From: CAZAQV01 sp964487255
GTDB taxonomy: Bacteria; Myxococcota_A; Polyangia; Polyangiales; CAZAQV01
Length of the DNA: 64,000 nt
Assembly (NCBI GenBank): GCA_964487255.1
Contig: CAZAQV010000002.1
Coordinates: 1-64,000 of the forward strand
Direction: 5' to 3'
A program made the position numbers and the translations under genes. Below, piece by piece: positions 55,889-64,000 of this stretch. The notes beneath the pieces were generated by a model, which was not told where the DNA came from, searched no databases, and saw nothing but the letters and a program-made list of their open reading frames with translations. The first letter of the stretch is position 1. Each line of letters begins with the position of its first letter.

Positions 55889-57792
55889 TGGCGAAGTCTC
55901 TCTTGCTCGGCTTGATTCGCATCTATTGGTGGACACTCTCACCCATCATGGGACGCGCTTGTCGCTTCCACCCAACCTGCTCGCGCTACACCGCACGATG
56001 TATCGAGGATCACGGCGCCGCCCGAGGAAGCTGGCTAGGCATCAAGCGCATCGCGCGTTGCCACCCGTGGCACCCTGGTGGCTTTGATCCACCTCCGCCC
56101 AAAGCGCTCACGACCGCACTGTTCTTACTTCTTCTAAGCACCGCGACGACGCAGGCTCAAAGCGATACCGCATCCGCCGTGCTGACAACACGAGATTTTT
56201 CCGTCGAGTTGAACGACGCGGGGGGCTTGCGCAGCATCGAGATCACGGGGGAGCGTTTCGAGGACGACGGCAAGCTCCATCAAATGATTTCGACCGATGT
56301 CGATCGCTACCCTCCCTTTCGCGCCACGCTCGGCGGCGTGGGTATGTCTGAGGATGCACGTTGGAAGGTTGAACCTGTGAGCGACCAGGTTGCGAAGCTC
56401 CACTGGACAGGCAATGGGTTCGATGTTGTTCGCAAGTTTGAGGTGGCCGATGATCGCCCCTACCAGATTTGGATCACCACGAAGATCACGAATCAGTCAA
56501 AGGGGAAGCGCCCGGTTCGGCTCACAGAAACAACCGAACACTTCATGCGGGCTGGCGAGGGCGGGGGTGGGTTTCTGGCGACGCGGCCTGCGGGCATTAC
56601 GCACAGTCTCTGCATCACCGACGAGGAGGCGCTTCGCATCACCAACGACGGCGACTCGAAGTTCGCCAAACACGGCTTCGGGCCGAACCTCTCCGCCACA
56701 GGCGTCGAAACGACGTACTTCACGATGGCCATGGCGCCGGACGCAAACAAGGCAGAGCGCTGTCGGCTAAGCTGGTACGAAGCACAAAACACGATCGAGG
56801 AAGAGCGGCTTTGGGGCCTGCTTGGCAGCAAGCAAGTGCCCGAAGGCGTGCTCTTTCGTGGAGAGCTCGTCTATCCACGCAAAGTACTCGCCCCGGGCGA
56901 GAGTGTCACGTACCGAACGCTTGGCTTTGCCGGTCCCAAAGATGCCGACGCGCTGCACGCCGCGGGCCATGGGCTCTCGGAAACCATCGACCTTGGCTGG
57001 TTCTCGTCGGTGGCGTCGATCCTGGTCGACCTGTTGTCGGCCATCTACTCGTTTGTCGGCAACTGGGGCATCGCCATCATCTTGATGACGGTTCTCTTTA
57101 AGCTCGCGTTCTTTCCACTGACCTGGAAGAGCTTCAAGTCGATGGCCAAGATGCGGCTGCTCAAGCCTGAGATGGACCGCATCAATGAACTCTACGCCGA
57201 CGACCGGGAGAAGAAGGGCGCGGCGATCATGGAGCTCTATCGCAAAGAGGGCGTCAATCCCGTGGGTGGTTGCCTTCCGCAGCTTCTGCAGATGCCGGTC
57301 TGGTTCGCGTTTTACGCTTCCCTTTCAACGAACACACAACTTTACCGCGCGGAGTTCGCACTCTGGTTGACCGACCTGTCTTCGCCCGATCCCCTTTTCG
57401 TCCTGCCGCTGATTCAAGGCGGGTTGATGTTCTTGATGCAGAAGCTGACGCCTACACCGATGGACGCAGCGCAGGCGAAGATCATGCTCTACTTCATGCC
57501 CATCATGATGACGAGCATCTACTTCGTACTGCCGTCCGGGCTTTGTGTGTACGCGATCACCAATACGGTGCTTACGTTGGCACAGCAGCACCTGATCTTT
57601 CGACGCATGGACGACGAGAAGCTTGCTGGGAAAGACAAGCCCCCTGCAGCGGTGCTGCAGCCGCAAACAGCAGGTGGGCCGGCGGCAAGCGTGACGGATG
57701 CCGACGAAACTGTCGACGATGATGACCTGCGCGCACGGGGCGTTCGCTACCGCGCTCGCAAGAAGAACCGAAAATCAAAACGGAGAGCCTAA
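55888..57792 (+). CDS. yidC: YidD-YidC fusion: membrane protein insertion factor and insertase in one polypeptide
   Basis: 634 residues. Residues 1-70 are a complete YidD (RIYWWTLSPI, CRFHPTCSRYTARCIEDHG, IKRIARCHPWHPGGFDPPP). Without a stop or any ATG, GTG or TTG at the junction, a membrane helix follows (about 73-91), then the YidC periplasmic beta domain (about 92-350) and the 60K inner-membrane insertase domain with its helices (YSFVGNWGIAIILMTVLFKLAFFPLTW, KEGVNPVGGCLPQLLQMPVWFAFY). The tail is basic (RKKNRKSKRRA) as in YidC, where it binds ribosomes. In most bacteria the two are separate genes. YidD helps YidC-dependent insertion, so the fusion fixes them one to one. Confidence 0.9.
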   Translation: MAKSLLLGLIRIYWWTLSPIMGRACRFHPTCSRYTARCIEDHGAARGSWLGIKRIARCHPWHPGGFDPPPPKALTTALFLLLLSTATTQAQSDTASAVLTTRDFSVELNDAGGLRSIEITGERFEDDGKLHQMISTDVDRYPPFRATLGGVGMSEDARWKVEPVSDQVAKLHWTGNGFDVVRKFEVADDRPYQIWITTKITNQSKGKRPVRLTETTEHFMRAGEGGGGFLATRPAGITHSLCITDEEALRITNDGDSKFAKHGFGPNLSATGVETTYFTMAMAPDANKAERCRLSWYEAQNTIEEERLWGLLGSKQVPEGVLFRGELVYPRKVLAPGESVTYRTLGFAGPKDADALHAAGHGLSETIDLGWFSSVASILVDLLSAIYSFVGNWGIAIILMTVLFKLAFFPLTWKSFKSMAKMRLLKPEMDRINELYADDREKKGAAIMELYRKEGVNPVGGCLPQLLQMPVWFAFYASLSTNTQLYRAEFALWLTDLSSPDPLFVLPLIQGGLMFLMQKLTPTPMDAAQAKIMLYFMPIMMTSIYFVLPSGLCVYAITNTVLTLAQQHLIFRRMDDEKLAGKDKPPAAVLQPQTAGGPAASVTDADETVDDDDLRARGVRYRARKKNRKSKRRA

Positions 57793-58379
57793 TGCCAAAC
57801 GATTCCAGTGATACGCCTTTGTTGGACGGAGCTTTGTTGTCGGCCGTTCCCGATCAAGCTCAGCAAGATGATGATTTTGACCCAAATGACGGTCGCGCCG
57901 AGGAAGCTCTTGAAATCGCTCAAGAGCTGCTCGAACGCATGAATCTGCATGTCGATGTTGCAATCCGAGACAACGGAGCGGAGGTCGTCCTCGACATCTC
58001 AGGAGATGATGCCGGCCGCGCGATCGGCAAAAAGGGGCAGACGCTCGACGCGATGCAGTTCTTGCTTAACAAGATCGTCAACCGTTTTCCGGAGGGGCGG
58101 CGTCACATCGTGCTCGACTCCGGTGATTTTCGGGAGCGTCACGACCGTCGTCTCGAAGAGTTGGCAAACCGCGAGGCACAGCGAGCGCTCGACGACCGCA
58201 AGGTCGTTCGGCTGCGCCCCATGAGCGCACGCGACCGACGTGTCGTGCACATGGTGCTCAAGGACCACAACGGGCTTCGTACCGAGTCCGAGGGACAAGG
58301 CCTTGGCAGACGTATCCAGATCATTCCTGACGGTGTCGACCCGTCCAAGTCTCGGGGTGGACGCCGACGCCGCAGATGA
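57792..58379 (+). CDS. khpB: KhpB/Jag-family RNA-binding protein
   Basis: 195 residues. The N-terminal 30 are acidic and short, without the long Jag_N domain. A KH domain follows (about 65-105, GRAIGKKGQTLDAMQFLLNKIV) and an R3H domain (about 130-180, RRVVHMVLKDHNGLRTESEGQGLGRRIQI). Such proteins bind RNA and influence cell division and elongation. The start overlaps the yidC stop by one base. The C-terminus is a run of Arg. Confidence 0.9.
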   Translation: MPNDSSDTPLLDGALLSAVPDQAQQDDDFDPNDGRAEEALEIAQELLERMNLHVDVAIRDNGAEVVLDISGDDAGRAIGKKGQTLDAMQFLLNKIVNRFPEGRRHIVLDSGDFRERHDRRLEELANREAQRALDDRKVVRLRPMSARDRRVVHMVLKDHNGLRTESEGQGLGRRIQIIPDGVDPSKSRGGRRRRR

Positions 58380-59014
58380 GTGCAAGCGGTTTGCGTCGGC
58401 AGCTTGAGCAACGCTTTTCGCGCTGCTCAGAAGAACAACTCCAGCAGCTTTCCAACTACGCCGAGCTTGTCCGTGGCTTCGGTTCGAGGATGAACCTGAC
58501 AGCAGCGAAAACGGCACAAGAATACGACGAGATTCTCTTCTCAGACGCCGACGCACTCGACCAATGCATCGATCGCTGTTCGTTGAGAGATCAGTCTCCT
58601 CTGCGCTGCGTCGATATTGGTGCGGGAGCAGGTGCGCCAGCCTTGCCAATTTCGATCCTGAGGCCCGACCTCACCTTCACCTTGGTTGAACCACTGCGCA
58701 AACGCGTCACATTTCTCCGCACCGCGATAGGGAGCCTCGGCCTCGCGGCTCGCGTGCGCGTGCTCGAACAAAAGGTCGACTGGCGCTTGCCAAACATCGA
58801 CGGCAGTCCATTCGACTTGGCGATCTCGAGAGCCACGCTGGCCCCGGACAAATGGCTTGAGGTGGGACAAAAGCTGGCACCCCACGTCGGCCTCTTTCAC
58901 TCCTCGAGCGAGCACGCACACCCTGGACTCGAAATCGCCAGCGAAATCCAGCTCAAGCTCAAAGACGGACGGCCACGATTCGTCGCGATTTTTCGCTTGA
59001 TCGAAGGCGAGTAG
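58376..59014 (+). CDS. rsmG: 16S rRNA (guanine-527-N7)-methyltransferase
   Basis: 212 residues with MNLTAAKTAQEYDEILFSDADAL, the SAM-binding VDIGAGAGAPALPISILRPDLTFTLVEPLRKRVTFL and later AISRATLAP. The family (GidB/RsmG) methylates G527 of 16S rRNA. It overlaps khpB by 4 bp (ATGA). The usual mnmE gene between khpB and rsmG is missing here. Confidence 0.92.
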   Translation: MSASGLRRQLEQRFSRCSEEQLQQLSNYAELVRGFGSRMNLTAAKTAQEYDEILFSDADALDQCIDRCSLRDQSPLRCVDIGAGAGAPALPISILRPDLTFTLVEPLRKRVTFLRTAIGSLGLAARVRVLEQKVDWRLPNIDGSPFDLAISRATLAPDKWLEVGQKLAPHVGLFHSSSEHAHPGLEIASEIQLKLKDGRPRFVAIFRLIEGE

Positions 59015-59070
59015 CCGCCCGATCGCTCGGCTCGACAGCTCGCGCCGCATGCCGTAGAACTCACCCGCCG

Positions 59071-59634
59071 ATGACCTCAAACGCTCGACGCGCATTGACC
59101 TTGGTTCAAACCCTGGTTGCTCTTCTCGCAGTCGCATGCGGGCAGTCGCATTCCCAAAGCGAGTCCGGTCAAGAGTTCAGTGATTTCGACGCCGATGCCG
59201 GCGCCCAGGTGGCCACGGATGAGGTCTCGGCGCCCACCAACGACAAACCGAAGCCGGCAGACTCGTCACCGCAGTGCCCGATTGACGAGGTCGCACCAGG
59301 CGTCGCCGAGCTGGAGATCTATTCGGACTCCCTTGGCGGGCAGCTCCCAGCCACCTTTTCTGCCCATTGTGGGCGTCCCGAAGCAGCGCTTGACCTGATG
59401 GCCACCGACGGGCTTTCCACGCTTCGACTTGCGACCGCCGAACCCGGCAGAGGCGACATGGATGCACAAGGCTCGTTTGAGTTCGAGGACCTGGCAACGT
59501 TTGCTGGGCACTGCAATGTCTGCCTCGGAGATCGGGCCGGCACGCTCTCATGCCCGTCCCTCATTTGGAAGACCGGCGACGACCTCGTCAAGGCGAGTGT
59601 GTCGGGCTCGTTTCGCTGTGACCCAGCTGAATAA
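59071..59634 (+). CDS. Lipoprotein, unknown function
   Basis: 187 residues. The signal ends with LLAVAC (Cys at about 23); the mature protein begins with a Ser/Asp-rich linker (about 25-70) and has a small domain with Cys pairs (PQCPID, SAHCGRP, GHCNVCLG, LSCPS, FRCDPAE). No family was recognised. The kinase gene starts 17 bp before its stop. Confidence 0.6.
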   Translation: MTSNARRALTLVQTLVALLAVACGQSHSQSESGQEFSDFDADAGAQVATDEVSAPTNDKPKPADSSPQCPIDEVAPGVAELEIYSDSLGGQLPATFSAHCGRPEAALDLMATDGLSTLRLATAEPGRGDMDAQGSFEFEDLATFAGHCNVCLGDRAGTLSCPSLIWKTGDDLVKASVSGSFRCDPAE

Positions 59635-60682
59635 CCATCCCGATGTTCTCGCTGCTCTCAACGCCGTGTTCGATGGCGAAGCGGCGCTCGGCCAGCTCAC
59701 GCCGCTGCAAGGCGACGCTTCATCTCGCCAATACTTCCGCTTTGTACTCCCTGACGGAAGGTCGCACATCGTGATGCTGATGGCGAAACAGGCTCGTAGC
59801 GACGAAGGGCCTGTAGGCGATGCGCTTCCGATCGCGCCTGAACGACCTTTCGTCAACATGCAGCGCTTCTTGAAGAACAAGGGTATCCGTGTACCTAAGA
59901 TCTACCCGCAGACGGCATCGGAACGCGTGTTGATACTCGAGGACCTCGGGGATAACTCGCTATTCGAACTCCTGGCTCAAGGCGAGAGCGCGTCGCAACT
60001 CTACCCTCGCGTCATCGATCTACTCGCGCACATGCATGCAGCATGCGCGCACATTGAAGTCGACTGCATCGCGGCGACACGAACTTTTGACGCCGGGCTC
60101 CTGCGCTGGGAGCTGGACCACTTCCTCGAGTGGGGCCACAACGCGCTGGTCGGAGAAAGTGCCGCCGTGAGTGCGACGCTAGGTCCCGTTTTCGACCGCC
60201 TCGCCGAGCGCGTGGCAGCCTTGCCCGTCGGCTTTGTTCATCGCGACTTTCAGTCCAAGAACTTGATGCGAACTTCAGATGGCCAGTGGTGTGTCATCGA
60301 CTTTCAAGATGCCTTGCGCGGACCACGCAGCTACGACCTCGTTGCGCTCTTGTGTGACTCTTACGTTTCACTCGATGAAACCTTTCAACGTGAGATGATT
60401 GCGCGCTATGCGATGCGATGCGAACTTCCCGCAGATGAAATTGAACGCGAGTTCTGGTTGATTGCTGCGCAGCGCAAACTCAAAGATGCGGGTCGCTTCA
60501 TTTTTATCGACCGTGAAAAGCACAACCCCAACTTTCTGCAGTGGTTCCCCCAGAGCTTGGAGTACGCCGATCGGGCGTTGAGCAAGATCAACGAAGGTGA
60601 CGTCGTGCGAGAGGTGCTGCGAGATCGCCTTCCGGGCTATCCAGATCAGGTTCGTGTGCCCGAGAGCAAGACACGCGCTTGA
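59618..60682 (+). CDS. AmgK-like anomeric sugar kinase (aminoglycoside phosphotransferase fold)
   Basis: 354 residues from the GTG at 59618. Domain order fits AmgK: LQGDASSRQYFRF, ILEDLGDNSLFELL, FVHRDFQSKNLMRT, VIDFQDALRGPRSYDLVALLCDSY. HRDxxxxN and DFQD are the catalytic and metal sites. AmgK phosphorylates the anomeric carbon of MurNAc and GlcNAc in cell-wall recycling; its partner murU is not next to it here. A role in using the MurNAc released by the NamZ-like fusion protein is plausible. An aminoglycoside substrate is less likely. Confidence 0.8.
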   Translation: MTQLNNHPDVLAALNAVFDGEAALGQLTPLQGDASSRQYFRFVLPDGRSHIVMLMAKQARSDEGPVGDALPIAPERPFVNMQRFLKNKGIRVPKIYPQTASERVLILEDLGDNSLFELLAQGESASQLYPRVIDLLAHMHAACAHIEVDCIAATRTFDAGLLRWELDHFLEWGHNALVGESAAVSATLGPVFDRLAERVAALPVGFVHRDFQSKNLMRTSDGQWCVIDFQDALRGPRSYDLVALLCDSYVSLDETFQREMIARYAMRCELPADEIEREFWLIAAQRKLKDAGRFIFIDREKHNPNFLQWFPQSLEYADRALSKINEGDVVREVLRDRLPGYPDQVRVPESKTRA

Positions 60683-60694
60683 TACCCTCGGCGA

Positions 60695-60720
60695 GCCCCG
60701 GCTTCTGTTGAGACTCTACT
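60695..60720. repeat. R2-like half palindrome between convergent genes, copy 4
   Basis: GCCCCGGCTT CTGTTGAGAC TCTACT (60695-60720) matches one half of the R2 element (complement of 31541-31566) at most positions. The first arm is lost. The stop codon of the TPR gene lies inside it. Confidence 0.5.
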
Positions 60721-62359
60721 CGAGCTGAAGTCGAGGACCGGAGCCCTGTCCACCGCCACCCAGTTTCAAGCCACCACCACCGCCTTGTCCAAGGTTGAGG
60801 TCGAGGTCAGCGCTCAAGTCTTCGTCGAGAAGCGACACGTCGAGCCCTTCGTCGTCACCAAGGAGCGATGAGCCTTCGAGCTTCAGGTCGCCCTCCGTGT
60901 CGCCCGCCTCGAACGCCAGCGCATCCGGGTTCTCCAGTGCAGTCGGTCCGAGGACTTGAGGTTGCTCAATCTGCGCGCGGATCATCCCCCGCTGCTGCTC
61001 GGGAACAGCCTCCATAATCGCGCGAGCCTGGCGGCGCATCTCGTCGTAGTCACCCGCCGCGCGAAGCAACATGGCCCCCCGCAGACGCGTCTGCCAACGC
61101 ACGTGTTTCTCAGCGAGCGCCATGCGAGCGAACTCTGCTGCACGTGGTAGATCTCCCCGTGCGGCGTGCAATTCTGCCCGGAACAGGTCGAGTTCCGGAA
61201 AGTCGGGCGCGAATTTGGCCACCTTCTCCAGGCTTGCCTCAGACTCGTCGAGCTCGTGCCGTGCGAGATGGACCACCGAAAGCATCGCATAGGCCGACGC
61301 ATATTCAGGGTACTCAGCAACCAAACCGGCGGCGATCTTGTCGGCATCGTCGATCTGACCACGCGCCAATGCGATTTTTGCACGCGCGAGTCGACGAGCT
61401 GCGTCGGGCCGCAGATTGTGCGCGTGTTCAATCTCCTTGATTGCATCTTCAGCCACTCCAGAAAGCAACGTTTCGGAATAAGCAGAGCGTACAACAGGCG
61501 ATTTGCCGTCGAGGTCGAGCGCGTCGTCAGCAAGCTGCGAGGCTCGTTTTGTATTTCCCCGCTCGAAGGCACTCATTGCTTGAAGGGATAGAATCGCGGC
61601 AACAGCCTGCACATCGTTGAGGATGCGTGCGGACTTGACCTTGCTTCCGCCATACACGTCGATGACATCTGCTTTGTCCGTCGTGCCGAGGGCCACGCCA
61701 TAATATCCAAGCCGCCCGGACGGGTCGGCAGGTGCGCGCTCACCCTCGCGCGCCACGATCTCGGCAAGCATTGCCGTCTTCCCCTGTTCGCGAAGCCAAG
61801 CAACCCCAGCCCAAGCCACCTCCAGAGGATAGAGCTTGGCTTGCTCCTTCTTGAGAAGCAGCTGCGCGGTTTTTTCGGGCGTGCGAATGTCGTCGCCGTG
61901 AGCTCGCACACGCGCCCAGGAAACAAATGCACCATCGTTTTTTCGCGCCGCGACGAACTTCGCGAGAGACTCTGCGCTTGAGCCCGCTTCACCGAAAGCA
62001 GACGGTGGCTCGAAGAACTCGGAAACATCTGCGTCCACCTTTTCGCGACGTAAGTACTCCGCCACCTCCTCGGCCGCAAGCGCGCGCATCGGAACCTCTT
62101 CTGGCAAGTTCTCTACACTCGGTTTTGCAAAATAGAACCACGCAGCAGCCGCAGCAGCGACGGCAAAAACGCCAATCACCAAGTGATTGGGGCGCCATCC
62201 AGCGTCGTCATCCTCTGTATCACTGTTGGTGTTACGCGCGGCAGCTGCAGAAAGCTCTTCGAGACCTTGTGTGCGCAGGCATTTAGGGCATCGAGGCGCA
62301 GCGGACTTGTCGGGGTCGTGCTCAAAAGTGAGGTCGCAGTGGGAGCAGCGGTGACTCAT
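60716..62359 (-). CDS. Zinc-ribbon, transmembrane, TPR protein (shorter relative of the 1360-residue protein)
   Basis: 547 residues. Zinc ribbon with Cys5, Cys8, Cys24 and Cys27; a membrane helix at about 59-78 (HLVIGVFAVAAAAAAWFYFA); helical TPR-like repeats from about 200 to 440 (AMLAEIVAREG, YASAYAMLSVVHLARHELDESEASLEKVAKFAP). The tail is Gly/Asp/Leu-rich (LDEDLSADLDLNLGQGGGGGLKLGGGG). The layout equals that of the gene at 47919-52001, so they are probably members of one scaffold family. It is followed by no other gene on this strand in the window; its start overlaps the upstream isomerase gene by 4 bp. Confidence 0.75.
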   Translation of the reverse strand: MSHRCSHCDLTFEHDPDKSAAPRCPKCLRTQGLEELSAAAARNTNSDTEDDDAGWRPNHLVIGVFAVAAAAAAWFYFAKPSVENLPEEVPMRALAAEEVAEYLRREKVDADVSEFFEPPSAFGEAGSSAESLAKFVAARKNDGAFVSWARVRAHGDDIRTPEKTAQLLLKKEQAKLYPLEVAWAGVAWLREQGKTAMLAEIVAREGERAPADPSGRLGYYGVALGTTDKADVIDVYGGSKVKSARILNDVQAVAAILSLQAMSAFERGNTKRASQLADDALDLDGKSPVVRSAYSETLLSGVAEDAIKEIEHAHNLRPDAARRLARAKIALARGQIDDADKIAAGLVAEYPEYASAYAMLSVVHLARHELDESEASLEKVAKFAPDFPELDLFRAELHAARGDLPRAAEFARMALAEKHVRWQTRLRGAMLLRAAGDYDEMRRQARAIMEAVPEQQRGMIRAQIEQPQVLGPTALENPDALAFEAGDTEGDLKLEGSSLLGDDEGLDVSLLDEDLSADLDLNLGQGGGGGLKLGGGGQGSGPRLQLE

Positions 62360-62982
62360 GATGAAGCCCCTGCGCGACGGCGAATCTCAGCTTCGACGAA
62401 AGACAAACGATCGTTGCCCCAGTACATCTGACCGCCGATAAAGAAAGTGGGTGACCCGAAGGCACCGCGTTCGACCGCCTCATCTGTCCACGTTCGAAGA
62501 AGATCCTTCACGCGATCGATGGACGCAAGCTCAAGCAGTCGATCGGCATCCATTCCGGATTGACCGATAACTTCACGAATCACGTCAACCTTGGAAAGGT
62601 CGCCACCCTCGACCCAGTACGCGCGGAATAGCGCAAGTGCTAGTGGTTCGACATGCTTGGGGTTTTCCTCGTGCGCCGCCACCAAGACACGCTGAGCGGT
62701 CAGAGAGTTGATCGGAAAGACGTCGGGAAACTTGAACTCAACACCATAGCGGTGGGCCCATCGATTGAGGTCGCTCAACATGTACTTGGCTTTGGCGGGG
62801 ACCCGCGCGGGCATCTCGTTACCCGAGGCTTTGAAAACTCCCCCGAGTAAGAAAGGTCGCCAGCGGACTTCGGTACCCGAAAACGTGCCCAAGTCGTGCA
62901 CCTGAGTCGCTGCGAGGTAGCTGTAGGGCGACCCCACATCGAAGAAAAACTCTAAGACCGGACTCGTCGCGTCGTCGGACAT
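62356..62982 (-). CDS. 2-hydroxychromene-2-carboxylate isomerase-like protein (DsbA fold, kappa GST)
   Basis: 208 residues from the ATG at 62982. EFFFDVGSPYSYLAATQ with Ser in the active position, WRPFLLGGVFKASGN, and FGSPTFFIGGQMYWGNDRLSFVE are hallmarks of the HCCA isomerase/kappa-class GST family. The pathway substrate is unknown; in most genomes it is not linked with naphthalene degradation. A longer start at 63057 would add 25 residues unlike the family. Confidence 0.85.
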   Translation of the reverse strand: MSDDATSPVLEFFFDVGSPYSYLAATQVHDLGTFSGTEVRWRPFLLGGVFKASGNEMPARVPAKAKYMLSDLNRWAHRYGVEFKFPDVFPINSLTAQRVLVAAHEENPKHVEPLALALFRAYWVEGGDLSKVDVIREVIGQSGMDADRLLELASIDRVKDLLRTWTDEAVERGAFGSPTFFIGGQMYWGNDRLSFVEAEIRRRAGASS

Positions 62983-63147
62983 ATGCGCGAGAGCATACAG
63001 CCAATGCACCCAAATTTCCGCCGGATTCTCAGGATGAACTGTGGCGTAATCGGACACCTGGGGAAGATCGTTGCTGAAACTCCACCGGACGGTGCGTCGT
63101 AGGCTCGGGGTCCGTCCAGGTTAGTGCCGTGATGACAGGCCGAGCGT

Positions 63148-63516
63148 GTGGTACCTCCACACGGAGTGACTCTCGAACGAAAAAGGGGCGAGCTGGACTG
63201 CCTCAGCTGCGGAGTCTGCTGTCGTACCGGCGCGGACGGACGAATCCTCATCCCTCCAGAAGACCTCGTGCGATGGAAGGAGCTCGACCGGGAGGACATC
63301 GCCACGGCTGTCCAACCCGGTCACTTCGGGTTGGTTGCATTTGCCACCGACGAAGCCGGTGCGTGTGTGCACCTAGGCACCACAGAAAGTCAGAATGCGT
63401 GCCAGATTTACGAGGTGCGCGGCACGACTTGCCGCGAGTTCGAAAAAGGCAGCGCGCAGTGCTTGGCCTTCAGGCGCGAATTCGGCATCGATCCACCGCC
63501 CCCCCTACTAGGTTAG
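63148..63516 (+). CDS. YkgJ-family cysteine cluster protein
   Basis: 122 residues with GELDCLSCGVCCRTG near the start and further Cys (GACVH, NACQIYEVRGTTCREF, SAQC) as in the YkgJ (CxxCxxCC) family, thought to bind zinc or an iron-sulfur cluster. Function unknown. It starts with GTG at 63148; GTG at 63166 is an alternative. It precedes the permease by 10 bp. The 165-bp divergent spacer 62983-63147 shows nothing clear. Confidence 0.7.
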   Translation: MVPPHGVTLERKRGELDCLSCGVCCRTGADGRILIPPEDLVRWKELDREDIATAVQPGHFGLVAFATDEAGACVHLGTTESQNACQIYEVRGTTCREFEKGSAQCLAFRREFGIDPPPPLLG

Positions 63517-63526
63517 GTTGAGTGCG

Positions 63527-64000
63527 GTGACTTGGCTCGTTCCGGCGTTCTTGCTGACCGCATTGCTGTACGCCTCGATCGGCTTCGGCGGCGGCTCGAC
63601 GTACACAGCGCTGCTCGCACTCGCCGAACTTTCCTACGGTTTGATTCCGCCGGTCTCGCTCACCTGCAATCTGGTCGTCGTCAGCGGAAGCACATTACGT
63701 TTTCACCGAGCACAGCTCATCAACTGGAAGGAATGCGGTTCGTACCTCTTGCTTTCGATTCCCGCGGCTTGGTTTGCCGGGACGCTCTCTCTCCCCCGTG
63801 AGCTCTTCTTTGGCATTCTAGGAAGCGCTTTGGGGCTCAGCGCGGTGGCGATGTGGGTCCGCTCGCGTGGCGTCGAAGTTCAGTATGCAAGACCACCCTT
63901 TGCACTTCGCGTGGCTCTAGGCGCAGCGTTTGGTCTCCTGGCAGGTCTTGTTGGCATCGGAGGCGGCATCTTTCTTTCGCCGTGCCTCCACCTCTTGCAC
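63527..64000 (+). CDS. TauE/SafE-family permease, cut by the window end
   Basis: The first 158 codons only. It reads TWLVPAFLLTALLYASIGFGGGSTY, then helices with LSCNL-like LTCNLVVVSG, and GLLAGLVGIGGGIFLSPCL. The two GGG-containing motifs are the signature of the TauE/SafE (sulfite exporter/DUF81) family of anion exporters. The GTG at 63527 is the likely start; a TTG at 63518 is possible. The 3' end lies beyond 64000. Confidence 0.8.
   Translation, partial: MTWLVPAFLLTALLYASIGFGGGSTYTALLALAELSYGLIPPVSLTCNLVVVSGSTLRFHRAQLINWKECGSYLLLSIPAAWFAGTLSLPRELFFGILGSALGLSAVAMWVRSRGVEVQYARPPFALRVALGAAFGLLAGLVGIGGGIFLSPCLHLLH

Overview
The window looks like a chromosome segment from a Myxococcota-type bacterium (myxobacteria and relatives). 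I infer this from gene style, not from a marker-gene comparison. The clues are many lipoproteins of no clear family, an AgmX/PglI-type motility-envelope protein, two zinc-ribbon/TM/TPR proteins, a membrane Ser/Thr kinase, a secreted trypsin-like protease with a MYXO-CTERM-like tail, and Cys-rich repeat proteins. Base composition is moderately GC-rich. A run of exactly 100 N at 4988-5087 shows the sequence is a draft scaffold. I see no tRNA, rRNA, CRISPR array, prophage or insertion sequence.

Layout. 0-13.5 kb: a PpiD-like periplasmic foldase, a START-like secreted protein, an AgmX-like protein, GloB, a Cys-rich pectate-lyase-like lipoprotein (with the N gap), an unknown HEAT-like protein, a MaeB-type malic enzyme and a GT39 glycosyltransferase. 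13.5-26 kb: a beta-lactamase-fold hydrolase fused to NamZ, a secreted protease, a YbjN-like/PspA pair, a GDPD lipoprotein, an operon of RNase III, YcbK-like peptidase and TPR-pseudokinase, then an ECF sigma/anti-sigma pair back to back with a Ser/Thr kinase. 26-31 kb: lipA followed by a complete branched-chain 2-oxoacid dehydrogenase E1a-E1b-E2 operon, so the lipoyl cofactor enzyme sits beside its client. 31-36 kb: Elp3, a SUKH protein and two lipoproteins. 36-41 kb: a TetR regulator diverging from a Coq4-like protein and a sphingolipid delta4-desaturase-like protein, then a MATE exporter behind a highly structured leader. 41-47.9 kb: an orphan SctQ/FliN-like protein, a hotdog protein, YjbQ, a 5'-nucleotidase, DAHP synthase, a GNAT-like protein and an outer-membrane protein. 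47.9-52 kb: a 1360-residue zinc-ribbon/TPR protein. 52-59 kb: zapA, 5-FTHF cyclo-ligase, a sigma factor, radC and the conserved rpmH-rnpA-yidD/yidC-khpB-rsmG cluster, in which yidD and yidC are one gene. 59-64 kb: a lipoprotein, an AmgK-like sugar kinase, a second zinc-ribbon/TPR protein, a DsbA-fold isomerase, a YkgJ-like protein and a truncated TauE/SafE permease.

Most notable observations. (1) An intergenic repeat family of about 78 bp occurs in at least five copies, with a central hairpin whose arms change together (compensatory substitution). (2) A second palindromic repeat travels with it. (3) The MATE leader folds on paper into a three-way junction closed by a 10-bp stem, followed by a stem that would hide the ribosome binding site, a candidate riboswitch. 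(4) YidD and YidC are fused. (5) A eukaryote-like sphingolipid delta4-desaturase gene sits with Coq4 and TetR behind a perfect 15-bp palindrome. (6) Two single-base frame breaks lie within 3 kb of each other around the MATE gene.
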